Assembly (NCBI GenBank): GCA_015655585.1
Contig: JAATEV010000017.1
Coordinates: 1 to 63,547, forward strand
Length of the DNA: 63,547 nt
Origin: Terriglobales bacterium
GTDB lineage: Bacteria; Acidobacteriota; Terriglobia; Terriglobales; Acidobacteriaceae
Direction: 5' to 3'
Positions 26,711-35,076 of the stretch are shown here, piece after piece. Numbering within the stretch: the first letter of the stretch is position 1; every line of letters starts with the position of its first letter. The position numbers were made by a program, and so were the translations under genes. The notes beneath the pieces were generated by a model, which ran no database searches, was not told where the DNA came from, and saw nothing but the letters and a program-made list of their open reading frames with translations.

Positions 26711-28972
26711 ATGACCTCCCCTAATATGCCACCGCCAGGTGCAGGCCTTCCAGAACAGAACCAATCAAGCTTCACCGCCGCAGTTGCAGATTCGACGCTG
26801 TCCGAAGCTTTGTTGACATTACGGAAACGACGTTGGATTCTCGTTGCCGGGGTGCTGCTCGGACTTCTCCTTGGAGTCTATCGGGCGGTAACGCGAGCGA
26901 AGATTTATGAGGCCGCCGGTCGCATCCAGGTGCGGGCAGGCGCCTCTAACGAGTACAAGATCAGCTCGGTGCTGTCGAGCATGAACGACGACACCTCGAA
27001 AAAGATGCTCACCGAGATTGAGATCCTGAAGAGCGATACGCTGCTGCTGAAGGTTGCGCGCGATCTGGATCTTGCGAATAATCCGGACTTTCTTCTCAAC
27101 AGCAAAGAACCGCAGCAGCACGTCTCTCTGGATACGCCAACGGTGAGACAGAAGACGCTCCATCAACTACAGAGCAATCTTCTGGTCACCCTGATTCCGA
27201 AGACCGACATCATCCGTATCTCCTACCCCTGCTCGAACGGGAAACTCTCGGCGGACATCGTCAACCAGGTGATCTCCGACTATGTAAATCGCAGCTTCGT
27301 GACCCGGTATGAGTCGCAGCAGCGAGTCTCGAAGTGGCTTGCGGGCACGCTCGACGGGCTGAAGAGAGATGTGGAGCAGTCGCAGCAACAGATGATGGAT
27401 AGCGAGCGCCGGTTGGGAATTCTTGCGTTCGATCCTACACACAGCTTGATCAGCACCTCGCTGGAAGACCTGTCCAAGGCAACGGGAGAAGCAAAGATGG
27501 CACGGATCACCGCCGAGTCGCGGTACCGTGCCCTGCATGAAATGGATCCGAACGCGATTGAAGGATCCAGTGCAAGCGCTCCAGGAACGATGATGAGCGC
27601 GCTGAATTCCTTACGCGTTCAACTGGCAACGCTGAAGTCGAACTACGCCCTGATGGTGGCGGGAACGCTGGGACCAAACAATTCCCAGGCCGTGGCCGCA
27701 CGAGCGCAGATCGACGAGCTTACGAAGGAGATCGAGACCGAGCAGAACCGGCTGCTGTTGCAAGCAAAAGAAAACTACACGATCACCAAAGAGACTGAAA
27801 ATCAGACGACAGCCGTTCTGGAAGCGCAGAAGTCGGACGCCTACAAACTGCGCGACGACCTGGTGGAGTACACCGTGCGGAAGCGGGAGTTCGACGCTAA
27901 CCGGACGCTGTATGACAGCCTGCAGGAGCGTCTGCACACGGCAAGCGTGGAGGCTGGACTGGAGGCCCTGGAGATCGACGTCGTCGACCAGGCGATCCCA
28001 CCGGCAACCCCGGATATGAAGCCTCTGTCGACGATCTTCCTGACCTCGCTTGCCTTTGGCGTGATCGGCGGCATTGTGGTGGCCTTCCTGCTGGATAGCC
28101 TCGATACGGGCATGACGAGCATTGCCGAAGTCGAGAGCGTCACGCAACTGCCTTCTCTCGCAATCGTCCCCCGCGGGCGGCGCACGCCTGCAGAGCAATC
28201 CGGCACGCTGACGACGGCGCAGCGCAATCTCGCGATTCTGACACAGCCGAAGTCGCAATTTGCCGAGGCATTCCGCTCGCTCCGCACCTCGCTGCTGCTC
28301 TCGTCGACAGGTCATCCTCCGAAACTGATCGTGCTGACCAGCGCGACTCCCTCGGAAGGCAAGACGACGACATCGACCAATCTTGCGGCGATCCTGGCGC
28401 AGCAGGAGTCGCGCGTACTGTTGATCGACGGCGACCTTCGCCGCCCCAACGTTCACCATCGGCTAGGCATGAACGGCAAAGCCGGGCTGACGACGGTGCT
28501 GACCGGAGCGACCAAGCTGGAAGATGCCGTGCAGTCCATCCCGGAGCTGCCGAACCTGGATGTTCTTCCCAGCGGCCCCATCCCTCCCTTCCCGGCCGAA
28601 ATGTTGAGCTCGGAGGCGATGAAGGATCTGGTGAAGCACTGCCTCGAAATTTACGACTACGTTCTTATCGACTCGCCGCCGGTCCTCTCCGTGACCGATG
28701 GCGTGATTCTGGCGAGGATGGCGGACGCGGTTGTCTTCGTCATCCGTCATGGAAAATCGAGCAAGCATGTTGTGCGCCGGGCACGGGATCTGCTGATCCG
28801 CTCGGGAGCGTCGATCGCCGGTATTGTGCTGAACGCGGTCGATATGAACTCGCCGGACTATTACGGCTACTACGGCTACTCGGGATACTCCTATTCGAGC
28901 GTGGACTCGGACAGTTGGGAGTCACAGCCTGAGGCAGACGCTGGCACGAAGAAGACCGGGAAGGGGGAATAA
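26711..28972 (+). CDS. Wzc-type polysaccharide co-polymerase / tyrosine autokinase
   Basis: This inner-membrane protein sets polysaccharide chain length and couples synthesis to export. The 753 residues comprise a Wzz domain with a first membrane helix near residues 42-60 (WILVAGVLLGLLLGVY), a long periplasmic coiled-coil region, and a second helix near 440-460 (IFLTSLAFGVIGGIVVAFLL). The BY-kinase domain has Walker A SATPSEGKTTTSTN near 543, Walker A' LLIDGDLRRPN near 570, and YDYVLIDSPPV near 646. The C-terminus ends in the tyrosine cluster YYGYYGYSGYSYSS used for autophosphorylation. It begins a five-gene operon and its stop codon abuts the next start. Confidence 0.93.
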   Translation: MTSPNMPPPGAGLPEQNQSSFTAAVADSTLSEALLTLRKRRWILVAGVLLGLLLGVYRAVTRAKIYEAAGRIQVRAGASNEYKISSVLSSMNDDTSKKMLTEIEILKSDTLLLKVARDLDLANNPDFLLNSKEPQQHVSLDTPTVRQKTLHQLQSNLLVTLIPKTDIIRISYPCSNGKLSADIVNQVISDYVNRSFVTRYESQQRVSKWLAGTLDGLKRDVEQSQQQMMDSERRLGILAFDPTHSLISTSLEDLSKATGEAKMARITAESRYRALHEMDPNAIEGSSASAPGTMMSALNSLRVQLATLKSNYALMVAGTLGPNNSQAVAARAQIDELTKEIETEQNRLLLQAKENYTITKETENQTTAVLEAQKSDAYKLRDDLVEYTVRKREFDANRTLYDSLQERLHTASVEAGLEALEIDVVDQAIPPATPDMKPLSTIFLTSLAFGVIGGIVVAFLLDSLDTGMTSIAEVESVTQLPSLAIVPRGRRTPAEQSGTLTTAQRNLAILTQPKSQFAEAFRSLRTSLLLSSTGHPPKLIVLTSATPSEGKTTTSTNLAAILAQQESRVLLIDGDLRRPNVHHRLGMNGKAGLTTVLTGATKLEDAVQSIPELPNLDVLPSGPIPPFPAEMLSSEAMKDLVKHCLEIYDYVLIDSPPVLSVTDGVILARMADAVVFVIRHGKSSKHVVRRARDLLIRSGASIAGIVLNAVDMNSPDYYGYYGYSGYSYSSVDSDSWESQPEADAGTKKTGKGE

Positions 28973-29965
28973 ATGAGACGCGGACAAAATATCTTCAACG
29001 GTATCCGGCCAACGATGTTTGCATTCGTTCTGCTGGGACAGTATGTCTGTGCCGCTCATGGACAGTTTACGGGCCCGTCGCTGGGGGCATCCTCGGCGGT
29101 CAACCAGCAGATCGAGCCAACGAAGGACCGCTCGATTCTCTATCCTCCCCCGCGGCCAATCCAGCTCATGCAGGGCGATCTGCTTTCGGTCCATATCTTC
29201 CAGGTGCAGGACTATACGCCGATCGTGCGAGTGAGCGTGGACGGTACAATCCGGCTTCCGCTGGCGGGCGTTCTCCACGTGGACGGACTGTCGCTACAGG
29301 ATGCCGAGACCAAGATCGCGAAACGTCTTATGGACCTCGGCATGTATCGTGATCCGCAGGTCACGATAGAGATTACGGAGTCTCCCAGCCAGATCGTAAC
29401 TGTGACCGGCGAGATGCACTTCGTCGAACCTCTCTTTGGCGAGAAACGGCTATACGATGTTCTGGCCGCGGCTGGCGGATTACCTCCAGCCGCCAGCCAC
29501 ACCATCACCATTAACCGTCCCGGCATTCCAGAACCGATCATTATCGATCTGGGGACGAACCCGGCCAAGAGCGAGCTTGCCGATGTGCCGATCTTCCCAC
29601 GGGACACAATCGTGGTTTCGCGGGTCGGCGTGGTCTATCTGCTGGGTGCATTCAAGCTCCAGGGACCGATCCCCTTGCAGCAGAATTCGCCACTTACGCT
29701 GATGCAGGCCGCGGCAATCGGTGGAGGGGTAGGATTTGAAGCCCAGAAGAACGACCTCCGCATCATCCGCACCGTCGGACTTGAGCGCAAGGTGGTCAAG
29801 GTCGATCTGAAGCGAGTCTTCAACGGCAAGGACCCGGATCCGATTCTGCAAACGGACGATATTGTCTTACTGCCAACCAACGCCATGAAGGCCGCGATCA
29901 AGGGAGGCGGACTCGGTACGCTTCAGGGAATCGCATCCACATCCGTCTACGCGCTCAAGTACTAA
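28973..29965 (+). CDS. Polysaccharide export protein (Wza/poly-export family)
   Basis: Wza-like proteins form the outer-membrane or periplasmic export channel for polysaccharide. The 330-aa product has a signal peptide ending near AAHG/QF and the export domain (LMQGDLLSVHIFQVQDYTPIVRV, near residue 65). Two SLBB-type domains follow (VTVTGEMHFVEP near 143; VVYLLGAFKLQGPIPL near 220). No clear lipobox is present although a Cys sits in YVCAAHG, so it is probably not acylated, unlike E. coli Wza. The ATG follows the wzc TAA with no gap, and GGGGGAA upstream lies inside wzc, which implies coupled translation. Confidence 0.92.
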   Translation: MRRGQNIFNGIRPTMFAFVLLGQYVCAAHGQFTGPSLGASSAVNQQIEPTKDRSILYPPPRPIQLMQGDLLSVHIFQVQDYTPIVRVSVDGTIRLPLAGVLHVDGLSLQDAETKIAKRLMDLGMYRDPQVTIEITESPSQIVTVTGEMHFVEPLFGEKRLYDVLAAAGGLPPAASHTITINRPGIPEPIIIDLGTNPAKSELADVPIFPRDTIVVSRVGVVYLLGAFKLQGPIPLQQNSPLTLMQAAAIGGGVGFEAQKNDLRIIRTVGLERKVVKVDLKRVFNGKDPDPILQTDDIVLLPTNAMKAAIKGGGLGTLQGIASTSVYALKY

Positions 29966-30019
29966 TCGCAACCAAAGGCAACGAACGACATCCACTCACC
30001 ACACGAGGATCGCCGCATT

Positions 30020-31261
30020 ATGCCTTCGAAAGAGATACCCTCAGAACCCCGAGTCAGGCTTGCGTACCTGGTCAGCCATCCGATCCAGTACCAGGCTCCG
30101 CTCCTGCGCAGGATCGCGCAGGAGCCGGACATCGATCTGACGGTATTCTTCGGTTCGGACTTTTCGGTGCGCGAGTACAAGGATGAAGGGTTTGGCGTAG
30201 GCGTGAAATGGGACGTGCCTCTGCTCGACGGCTATCGCTATGAGTTTCTTCCGGTACTGCGCGATACGGCCAGAGTCACCGTCACGAGCCCTATCAACCG
30301 TGGCATTCTAAGTCGCCTGTATGGGCGAGATGGTCGTGCCGCCTATGATCTGCTGTGGGTTCATGGATATGCATCGGTCAACACGATGCATGGAATGCTG
30401 GCGGCGAAGGCTCTTGGAATCCCGGTGCTGCTGCGCTCGGATTCGTCGCTCAAGGACCGAGTGCGGAGCAGCGTGAAGCTGGCCGCGAAGAGGCTCTTCT
30501 TTGACGGGTTGAAGCATCTGGCGGATGGCGTCATCTCGGCCGGAACCCTGAATACGGACTACTGGCGCTACTACATGGGAGAGAACTTCCCTATCTCGCT
30601 GGTTCCCTATGCTGTCGATAACGATTACTTCCAGCGGCAATGCGAGCAGGCGCGCGCGGGGCGGGAGCAGTTGCAGGCGGAGCTGAAGCTGGAGCCGTCG
30701 CGGCCGGTGATCCTCTACGCCTCAAAATTGCAGACGCGCAAGCGCTGTGAAGACCTCGTAGAAGCCTACAAGCTGCACCTGGAGCGCGGCGGAGACCAGC
30801 CGCGTCCGTACCTGGTGATCGTGGGCGATGGAGAAGAACGCGCCGCGCTGGAGAAGCAGGTCGAGCAGCATGGGCTTACGGACGTGCGCTTCTGCGGCTT
30901 CCGCAATCAGTCGGAACTTCCCCGGTTCTTCGATCTCGCAAGCGTCTTTGTACTGCCATCGAAGTATGAGCCCTGGGGCCTGATCGTAAACGAGGTGATG
31001 AACGCGGGGTGCGCGGTGATCGTCTCGGACGAGGTAGGATGCCAGCCCGACCTGATCGCCGATGGCGTGGAGGGATGCGTCTTCCCCGCGGGAAACGTCG
31101 AAGCCCTGGCCAACGCGCTGAGCCGGGTTCTGGCTACTCCCGAGACGGCGGCGCAGATGGGACAGCGCGCACTCGAACGGATTCGGCAATGGGATTTTGA
31201 AGCGGATATTCGTGGCCTGCGACAGGCGATTGCGAAAGCGACACGAAAGATTCCGGCATGA
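30020..31261 (+). CDS. GT4-family glycosyltransferase
   Basis: A retaining GT-B transferase that probably adds a sugar from a nucleotide donor to the lipid-linked polysaccharide repeat. The 413-aa protein has an N-terminal acceptor domain beginning LAYLVSHPIQYQAPLLRRI and a C-terminal donor domain: VILYASKLQTRKRCEDLVEAY near residue 235, then KYEPWGLIVNEVMNAGCAV near 317. The latter contains the E-x7-E motif (Glu in EPWG and in VNE) of GT4. No membrane segment is visible. It is 54 bp after wza on the same strand. The donor sugar cannot be told from sequence. Confidence 0.9.
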   Translation: MPSKEIPSEPRVRLAYLVSHPIQYQAPLLRRIAQEPDIDLTVFFGSDFSVREYKDEGFGVGVKWDVPLLDGYRYEFLPVLRDTARVTVTSPINRGILSRLYGRDGRAAYDLLWVHGYASVNTMHGMLAAKALGIPVLLRSDSSLKDRVRSSVKLAAKRLFFDGLKHLADGVISAGTLNTDYWRYYMGENFPISLVPYAVDNDYFQRQCEQARAGREQLQAELKLEPSRPVILYASKLQTRKRCEDLVEAYKLHLERGGDQPRPYLVIVGDGEERAALEKQVEQHGLTDVRFCGFRNQSELPRFFDLASVFVLPSKYEPWGLIVNEVMNAGCAVIVSDEVGCQPDLIADGVEGCVFPAGNVEALANALSRVLATPETAAQMGQRALERIRQWDFEADIRGLRQAIAKATRKIPA

Positions 31262-31349
31262 GCGGTTCCATGCCTTCTGTTGATCCTGGGTCTTCTGTTT
31301 ATTCTGGCCAGCCGAATCGGCTGGTACGCTCGAAAGCGATGGTTGCCTG

Positions 31350-32507
31350 ATGCGAATTCTGCATATTATCGGAAGCATGAACCCGGCCTCGGGTGGACCG
31401 ACCGAGTCGGTGAGGACGCTGTTCAGCTATGGTTCGATCGGCTACACAGGCGAGGTGGTCAGCATGGACGACCCGGCTGCGCCTTATCTGAAGAGCTTTC
31501 CGTTTACGATCCACGCCATGGGACCGGGCGACTCGGCCTATGGATTCAACAACAAGCTGATGCCGTGGCTGCGGGAGAACTACCAGCGCTTCGACGGCGT
31601 GGTGGTCAACGGACTTTGGCAGTTCGGCGGGCTGGCGGCGTGGCGCACCATCGCCGGAAAGAAGCCTTACCTCGTCTTCACCCACGGAATGCTGGACCCT
31701 TACTTCAGGCACGCCTATCCGCTGAAGCACCTGAAGAAGTGGCTCTATTGGGCTCCGGTAGAGTACTGGGTGCTGCGGAACGCATACCGTGTGCTCTTTA
31801 CCTCTACGGCGGAAAAGCGATTGGCCGAGCAGAGCTTCTGGCTCCACCGCTGGAACCCATTCGTGGTGCCGTATGGTTCGAGCCATCCCAAGGGCGATCC
31901 GGAGGCCCAGAAGGAGACGTTCTTCGCGCGGTGCCCGGAGGCACGGAACAAGCGATACCTGCTCTTTCTGGGGCGCATCCACCACAAGAAGGGCTGCGAC
32001 ATGCTGATCGACGCCTTCGCCAAAGTGGCTGGAAAAGATCCTGACCTTGACCTCGTCATGGCCGGGCCGGACCCGCAGCAGTGGAGCAAGGAGCTGAAGG
32101 CGACCGCCGAACGCATGGGGATTGCGAACCGCATTCACTGGCCGGGGATGGTGACCGGCGATGCCAAGTGGGGCGCGTTCTATGGAGCCGAGGCGTTCAT
32201 TCTGCCCTCGCACCAGGAGAACTTCGGTATCGCCGTCGCCGAGGCGATGGCCTGCGGCCTGCCTGTGCTGCTGGCCGACAAGGTCAACATTGCAGAGGAC
32301 ATTGCAGCCGACGGCGCGGGCTTGATGGAGTCCGATACTCCCGAGGGCACGCTGCGGCTGCTGGAGCGCTGGCTGGCCATGTCAGTCGACGAGCGCGAGG
32401 CGATGTCGAAGCGAGCCTACGACTGCTACCAGAGGCGTTACGATATGCAGCAGAACGCGAAGACGATCATCCGGCTGTTCGAGGAAGCGAACGCCGGAAA
32501 GGAATAG
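31350..32507 (+). CDS. GT4-family glycosyltransferase
   Basis: A second GT-B transferase of the exopolysaccharide operon, 385 aa. It opens with MRILHIIGSMNPASGGPTES, a nucleotide-sugar transferase signature, has FTHGMLDPYFRHAYPLKHLK near residue 112, and the donor domain YLLFLGRIHHKKGCDMLIDA near residue 206. HQENFGIAVAEAMACGLPV near 288 holds the E-x7-E pair. It shows little similarity to the GT4 gene before it beyond the shared fold, so it should add a different residue. The WcaF-like acetyltransferase starts 6 bp after its stop. Confidence 0.9.
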   Translation: MRILHIIGSMNPASGGPTESVRTLFSYGSIGYTGEVVSMDDPAAPYLKSFPFTIHAMGPGDSAYGFNNKLMPWLRENYQRFDGVVVNGLWQFGGLAAWRTIAGKKPYLVFTHGMLDPYFRHAYPLKHLKKWLYWAPVEYWVLRNAYRVLFTSTAEKRLAEQSFWLHRWNPFVVPYGSSHPKGDPEAQKETFFARCPEARNKRYLLFLGRIHHKKGCDMLIDAFAKVAGKDPDLDLVMAGPDPQQWSKELKATAERMGIANRIHWPGMVTGDAKWGAFYGAEAFILPSHQENFGIAVAEAMACGLPVLLADKVNIAEDIAADGAGLMESDTPEGTLRLLERWLAMSVDEREAMSKRAYDCYQRRYDMQQNAKTIIRLFEEANAGKE

Positions 32508-32513
32508 ACGCGG

Positions 32514-33125
32514 ATGGCAAAGCAGATTCACTACAACGCGGCGGAGCACATCCCGGAGGAGACCGCGGCCGATCCATATCTGCGGCCTGCATTTTCTCTG
32601 GGCAACCGGCTTCGCAGACTGGTCTGGAATCTCTGCTGGGCGGTCTTCTACAGGTTGTCCCCACGGCCATTCCACGCATGGAGGTCGTTTCTGCTGCGCT
32701 GCTTCGGCGCGACGATGGGATCGAACTGCCACTTCTATCCCGGTTCGAAGGTATGGGCACCGTGGAACCTGGTCTGCGCGGACCAGGTGACGGCAGGCGA
32801 TGGGGTCGAGATCTACAACGCCGCGCCGGTGACGCTGGATTCGCACGCGATCCTGTCGCAGAACGCGTACCTCTGCACCGCGACCCATGACTACGACGAT
32901 CCGGCGTTTCCGCTGATCGCCTATGAGATGCACATCGGCGCGTATGCGTGGGTGTGCGCGAAGGCCAGCGTGGCTCCGGGGGTCAATATGGGCGAGGGCG
33001 CGGTTCTGGGGCTGGGGTCCGTCGCGACCCGGAGCATGGAGGCGTGGACCGTCTACGCCGGAGTCCCTGCGGTGAAGGTGAAAGAACGCCGCCGGCCTCC
33101 GGTCGCCTCGACGGAGAAGCCATAA
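32514..33125 (+). CDS. WcaF-like polysaccharide O-acetyltransferase (left-handed beta helix)
   Basis: The protein probably acetylates a sugar of the exopolysaccharide, using acetyl-CoA. It has 203 aa with an N-terminal hydrophobic helix (LVWNLCWAVFYRLSP) usual in the colanic-acid WcaF group. A hexapeptide-repeat domain follows, with the catalytic-histidine region LCTATHDYDDPAFPL near residue 120 and later turns such as IGAYAWVCAKASVAPGVNMGEGA. The C-terminus VYAGVPAVKVKERR is typical of hexapeptide acetyltransferases. It is the last gene of the operon and runs convergently toward the receiver-domain gene 46 bp away. Confidence 0.88.
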   Translation: MAKQIHYNAAEHIPEETAADPYLRPAFSLGNRLRRLVWNLCWAVFYRLSPRPFHAWRSFLLRCFGATMGSNCHFYPGSKVWAPWNLVCADQVTAGDGVEIYNAAPVTLDSHAILSQNAYLCTATHDYDDPAFPLIAYEMHIGAYAWVCAKASVAPGVNMGEGAVLGLGSVATRSMEAWTVYAGVPAVKVKERRRPPVASTEKP

Positions 33126-33171
33126 ACCCACGGCCCCGGTGGAAACCCCTTGCCGGAGCCGGAATCGTGAA

Positions 33172-33561
33172 TCAGCCGCGCAGCTTTGCCAGCAGGTCCG
33201 TGGGATGAACGGGCTTGGCGAGAATCTCGAACTCGTGCCCCTGCACCCGTGCCTGTTCGAGCAGATCCGCCGTGGCGGCCTGCCCGGAGAAGAGCAGGAT
33301 CTTGCACTTCGGCAGACGTGCCCGCGTGATAATCGCCGCCTCGATGCCGGTCATCCCGGTCATAATGACGTCGCTGATGAGCATGTCGGGCTGGAAGCTG
33401 TCGAGAGCCTCCACGGCCTTCTCTCCGCTGAATACAGCTCGCGCTTCGAAGCCTGCCTGACTCAGGATGATTGCCAGAGTATTCGCAATCACCTGTTCGT
33501 CGTCCGCCACGAGCACTCTGGGCTTAATCGTGGTTACGACGGAGGATGTCTGTTCTGCCAT
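33172..33561 (-). CDS. Single-domain response regulator (CheY-like)
   Basis: A stand-alone receiver domain of 129 aa. Visible residues are the acidic pocket Asp20/Asp21, phosphoacceptor Asp64 in LISDVIMTGMTG, Ser92 in LLFSGQ and Lys116 in LAKPVHP. No output domain is present, so it must act by protein contact, for example in a phosphorelay. No histidine kinase is adjacent. The ATG at 33561 follows GGGGA by about 9 nt. Its position between the exopolysaccharide operon and an ABC importer does not identify a partner. Confidence 0.9.
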   Translation of the reverse strand: MAEQTSSVVTTIKPRVLVADDEQVIANTLAIILSQAGFEARAVFSGEKAVEALDSFQPDMLISDVIMTGMTGIEAAIITRARLPKCKILLFSGQAATADLLEQARVQGHEFEILAKPVHPTDLLAKLRG

Positions 33562-33726
33562 GCTGAGTGTCCCCAAGTAAAAGAGTCCGATTCAGTTTGT
33601 CATCTAACGTTCACAGGCATCCGCACCGGCTTTACCTATAAAGTAATGATACGCTGACCGCAGGGATGCTCGAAGGGGAAAGAGCACAATTCACGGAAGG
33701 GGACGCGTACCCCAAAACGGACTTTC

Positions 33727-35076
33727 ATGCAAGAAGCGATTATTCGGGCCGAACGAGTTGAGAAATACTACGCGCAGCCAAGCGAGAACCGTATTCAGGT
33801 GATCTCGCCCACCGACCTGTCGATCGGCGAGGGAGAGATCGTGGCTCTGCTGGGGCCTTCGGGATCGGGTAAATCGACCCTGCTGCGGATGTTGACCGGA
33901 CTTTCCGCGCCCTCGGCGGGCGAGGTGTACTGGCACGGCAAGCCGATTGCCACCGCCGACGTGAACGTCTCAATCGTCTTTCAGAGCTTCGCGCTGTTTC
34001 CGTGGCTGAGCGTGCTGGAGAACGTCGAGGCTCCGCTGAAGGCGCGCGGCATGGAGCCCGCCGAGCGCCGCCGCCGCGGCATGAAGATGCTGGACACGGT
34101 CGGTCTGGACGGCTTTCAGGCCGCGTTCCCTAAGGAGCTCTCCGGCGGTATGCGCCAGCGCGTCGGCTTTGCCCGTGCGCTGGTCGTCGAGCCCGAAGTT
34201 CTCTTCATGGACGAGCCCTTCTCCGCCCTGGACGTGCTGACGGCGGAGAACCTGCGCAGCGAACTGCTGGAGCTGTGGCAGAACAAGACCATCCCGACGA
34301 AGGCGATCTTCATCGTCACGCACAATATCGAAGAGGCCGTGCTGCTGGCTGACCGCATCATCGTGCTGGGACGGAACCCCGGCCACGTCCGCACGGACTT
34401 CCGCGTAACACTGGTGCATCCGCGCGACCGTAAAGCCACGGCATTTACGCAACTGGTCGACTACATCTACAAGGTGCTGACGCAGCCGGACGCGCAGCCC
34501 CCCGCATTGCCGCAGACGCCTGAGGGCAAGCCCGTGCGCGACCAGCGGCAGATGCATTACCAGATGCTGCCCCATGCGCGTCCCGGAGGCATCGCCGGTC
34601 TGCTGGAGCTTCTGCTCGACCACAACGGCAAGGACAGTATCTACAAGCTGGCCGACGACCTGGCCTTCGAGATCGACGACCTGCTGCCCATCGTGGACGC
34701 CGCGCAACTGCTCGGCTTCCTGACCGTGAACGAGGGCGACGCCGCCATCACGCCTGAAGGCGCGGAGTATGCGAACTCCGAGATTCTGAAGCAGAAGGAG
34801 CTCTTCCGCACTGCTGCCGTGCAGAATGTGCTTCTGCTGCGGCAGATCGTGCGCGCCATCGAGGCCAAGAGCGATCGCACTGTGCCGGAGGACTTCTTCC
34901 ACGACGTGCTCGACGAGCAGTTCAGCGAAGACGAGACGCTGCGCCAGCTTGAGACCGCGATCAACTGGGGGCGCTACGCCGAGCTGTTCGACTACGACGC
35001 CGCGCGGCGGCGGTTCATCGCGCCGGAGCGCGTGCTTCCGGACTCGACGCCGAGCACTACGGAGATTGATGCATGA
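33727..35076 (+). CDS. ABC importer ATPase of the nitrate/sulfonate/taurine type with C-terminal AAA-associated domain
   Basis: The ATPase of an NrtCD/SsuB-like importer. Residues 1-250 form the nucleotide-binding domain: Walker A LLGPSGSGKSTLL near residue 40, Q-loop FQSFALFPWL, signature LSGGMRQRVGFARAL near 138, Walker B VLFMDEPFSALD near 158, and switch His in IVTHNIEEAV. The C-terminal ~150 residues (GGIAGLLELLLDHNGKDSIY onward) match the AAA-associated domain found in a subset of these ATPases, with ATPE.AEYANS and FFHDVLDEQFSEDE. The stop overlaps the permease start as ATGA. No substrate-binding protein is encoded alongside, so the substrate is unknown. Confidence 0.9.
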   Translation: MQEAIIRAERVEKYYAQPSENRIQVISPTDLSIGEGEIVALLGPSGSGKSTLLRMLTGLSAPSAGEVYWHGKPIATADVNVSIVFQSFALFPWLSVLENVEAPLKARGMEPAERRRRGMKMLDTVGLDGFQAAFPKELSGGMRQRVGFARALVVEPEVLFMDEPFSALDVLTAENLRSELLELWQNKTIPTKAIFIVTHNIEEAVLLADRIIVLGRNPGHVRTDFRVTLVHPRDRKATAFTQLVDYIYKVLTQPDAQPPALPQTPEGKPVRDQRQMHYQMLPHARPGGIAGLLELLLDHNGKDSIYKLADDLAFEIDDLLPIVDAAQLLGFLTVNEGDAAITPEGAEYANSEILKQKELFRTAAVQNVLLLRQIVRAIEAKSDRTVPEDFFHDVLDEQFSEDETLRQLETAINWGRYAELFDYDAARRRFIAPERVLPDSTPSTTEIDA

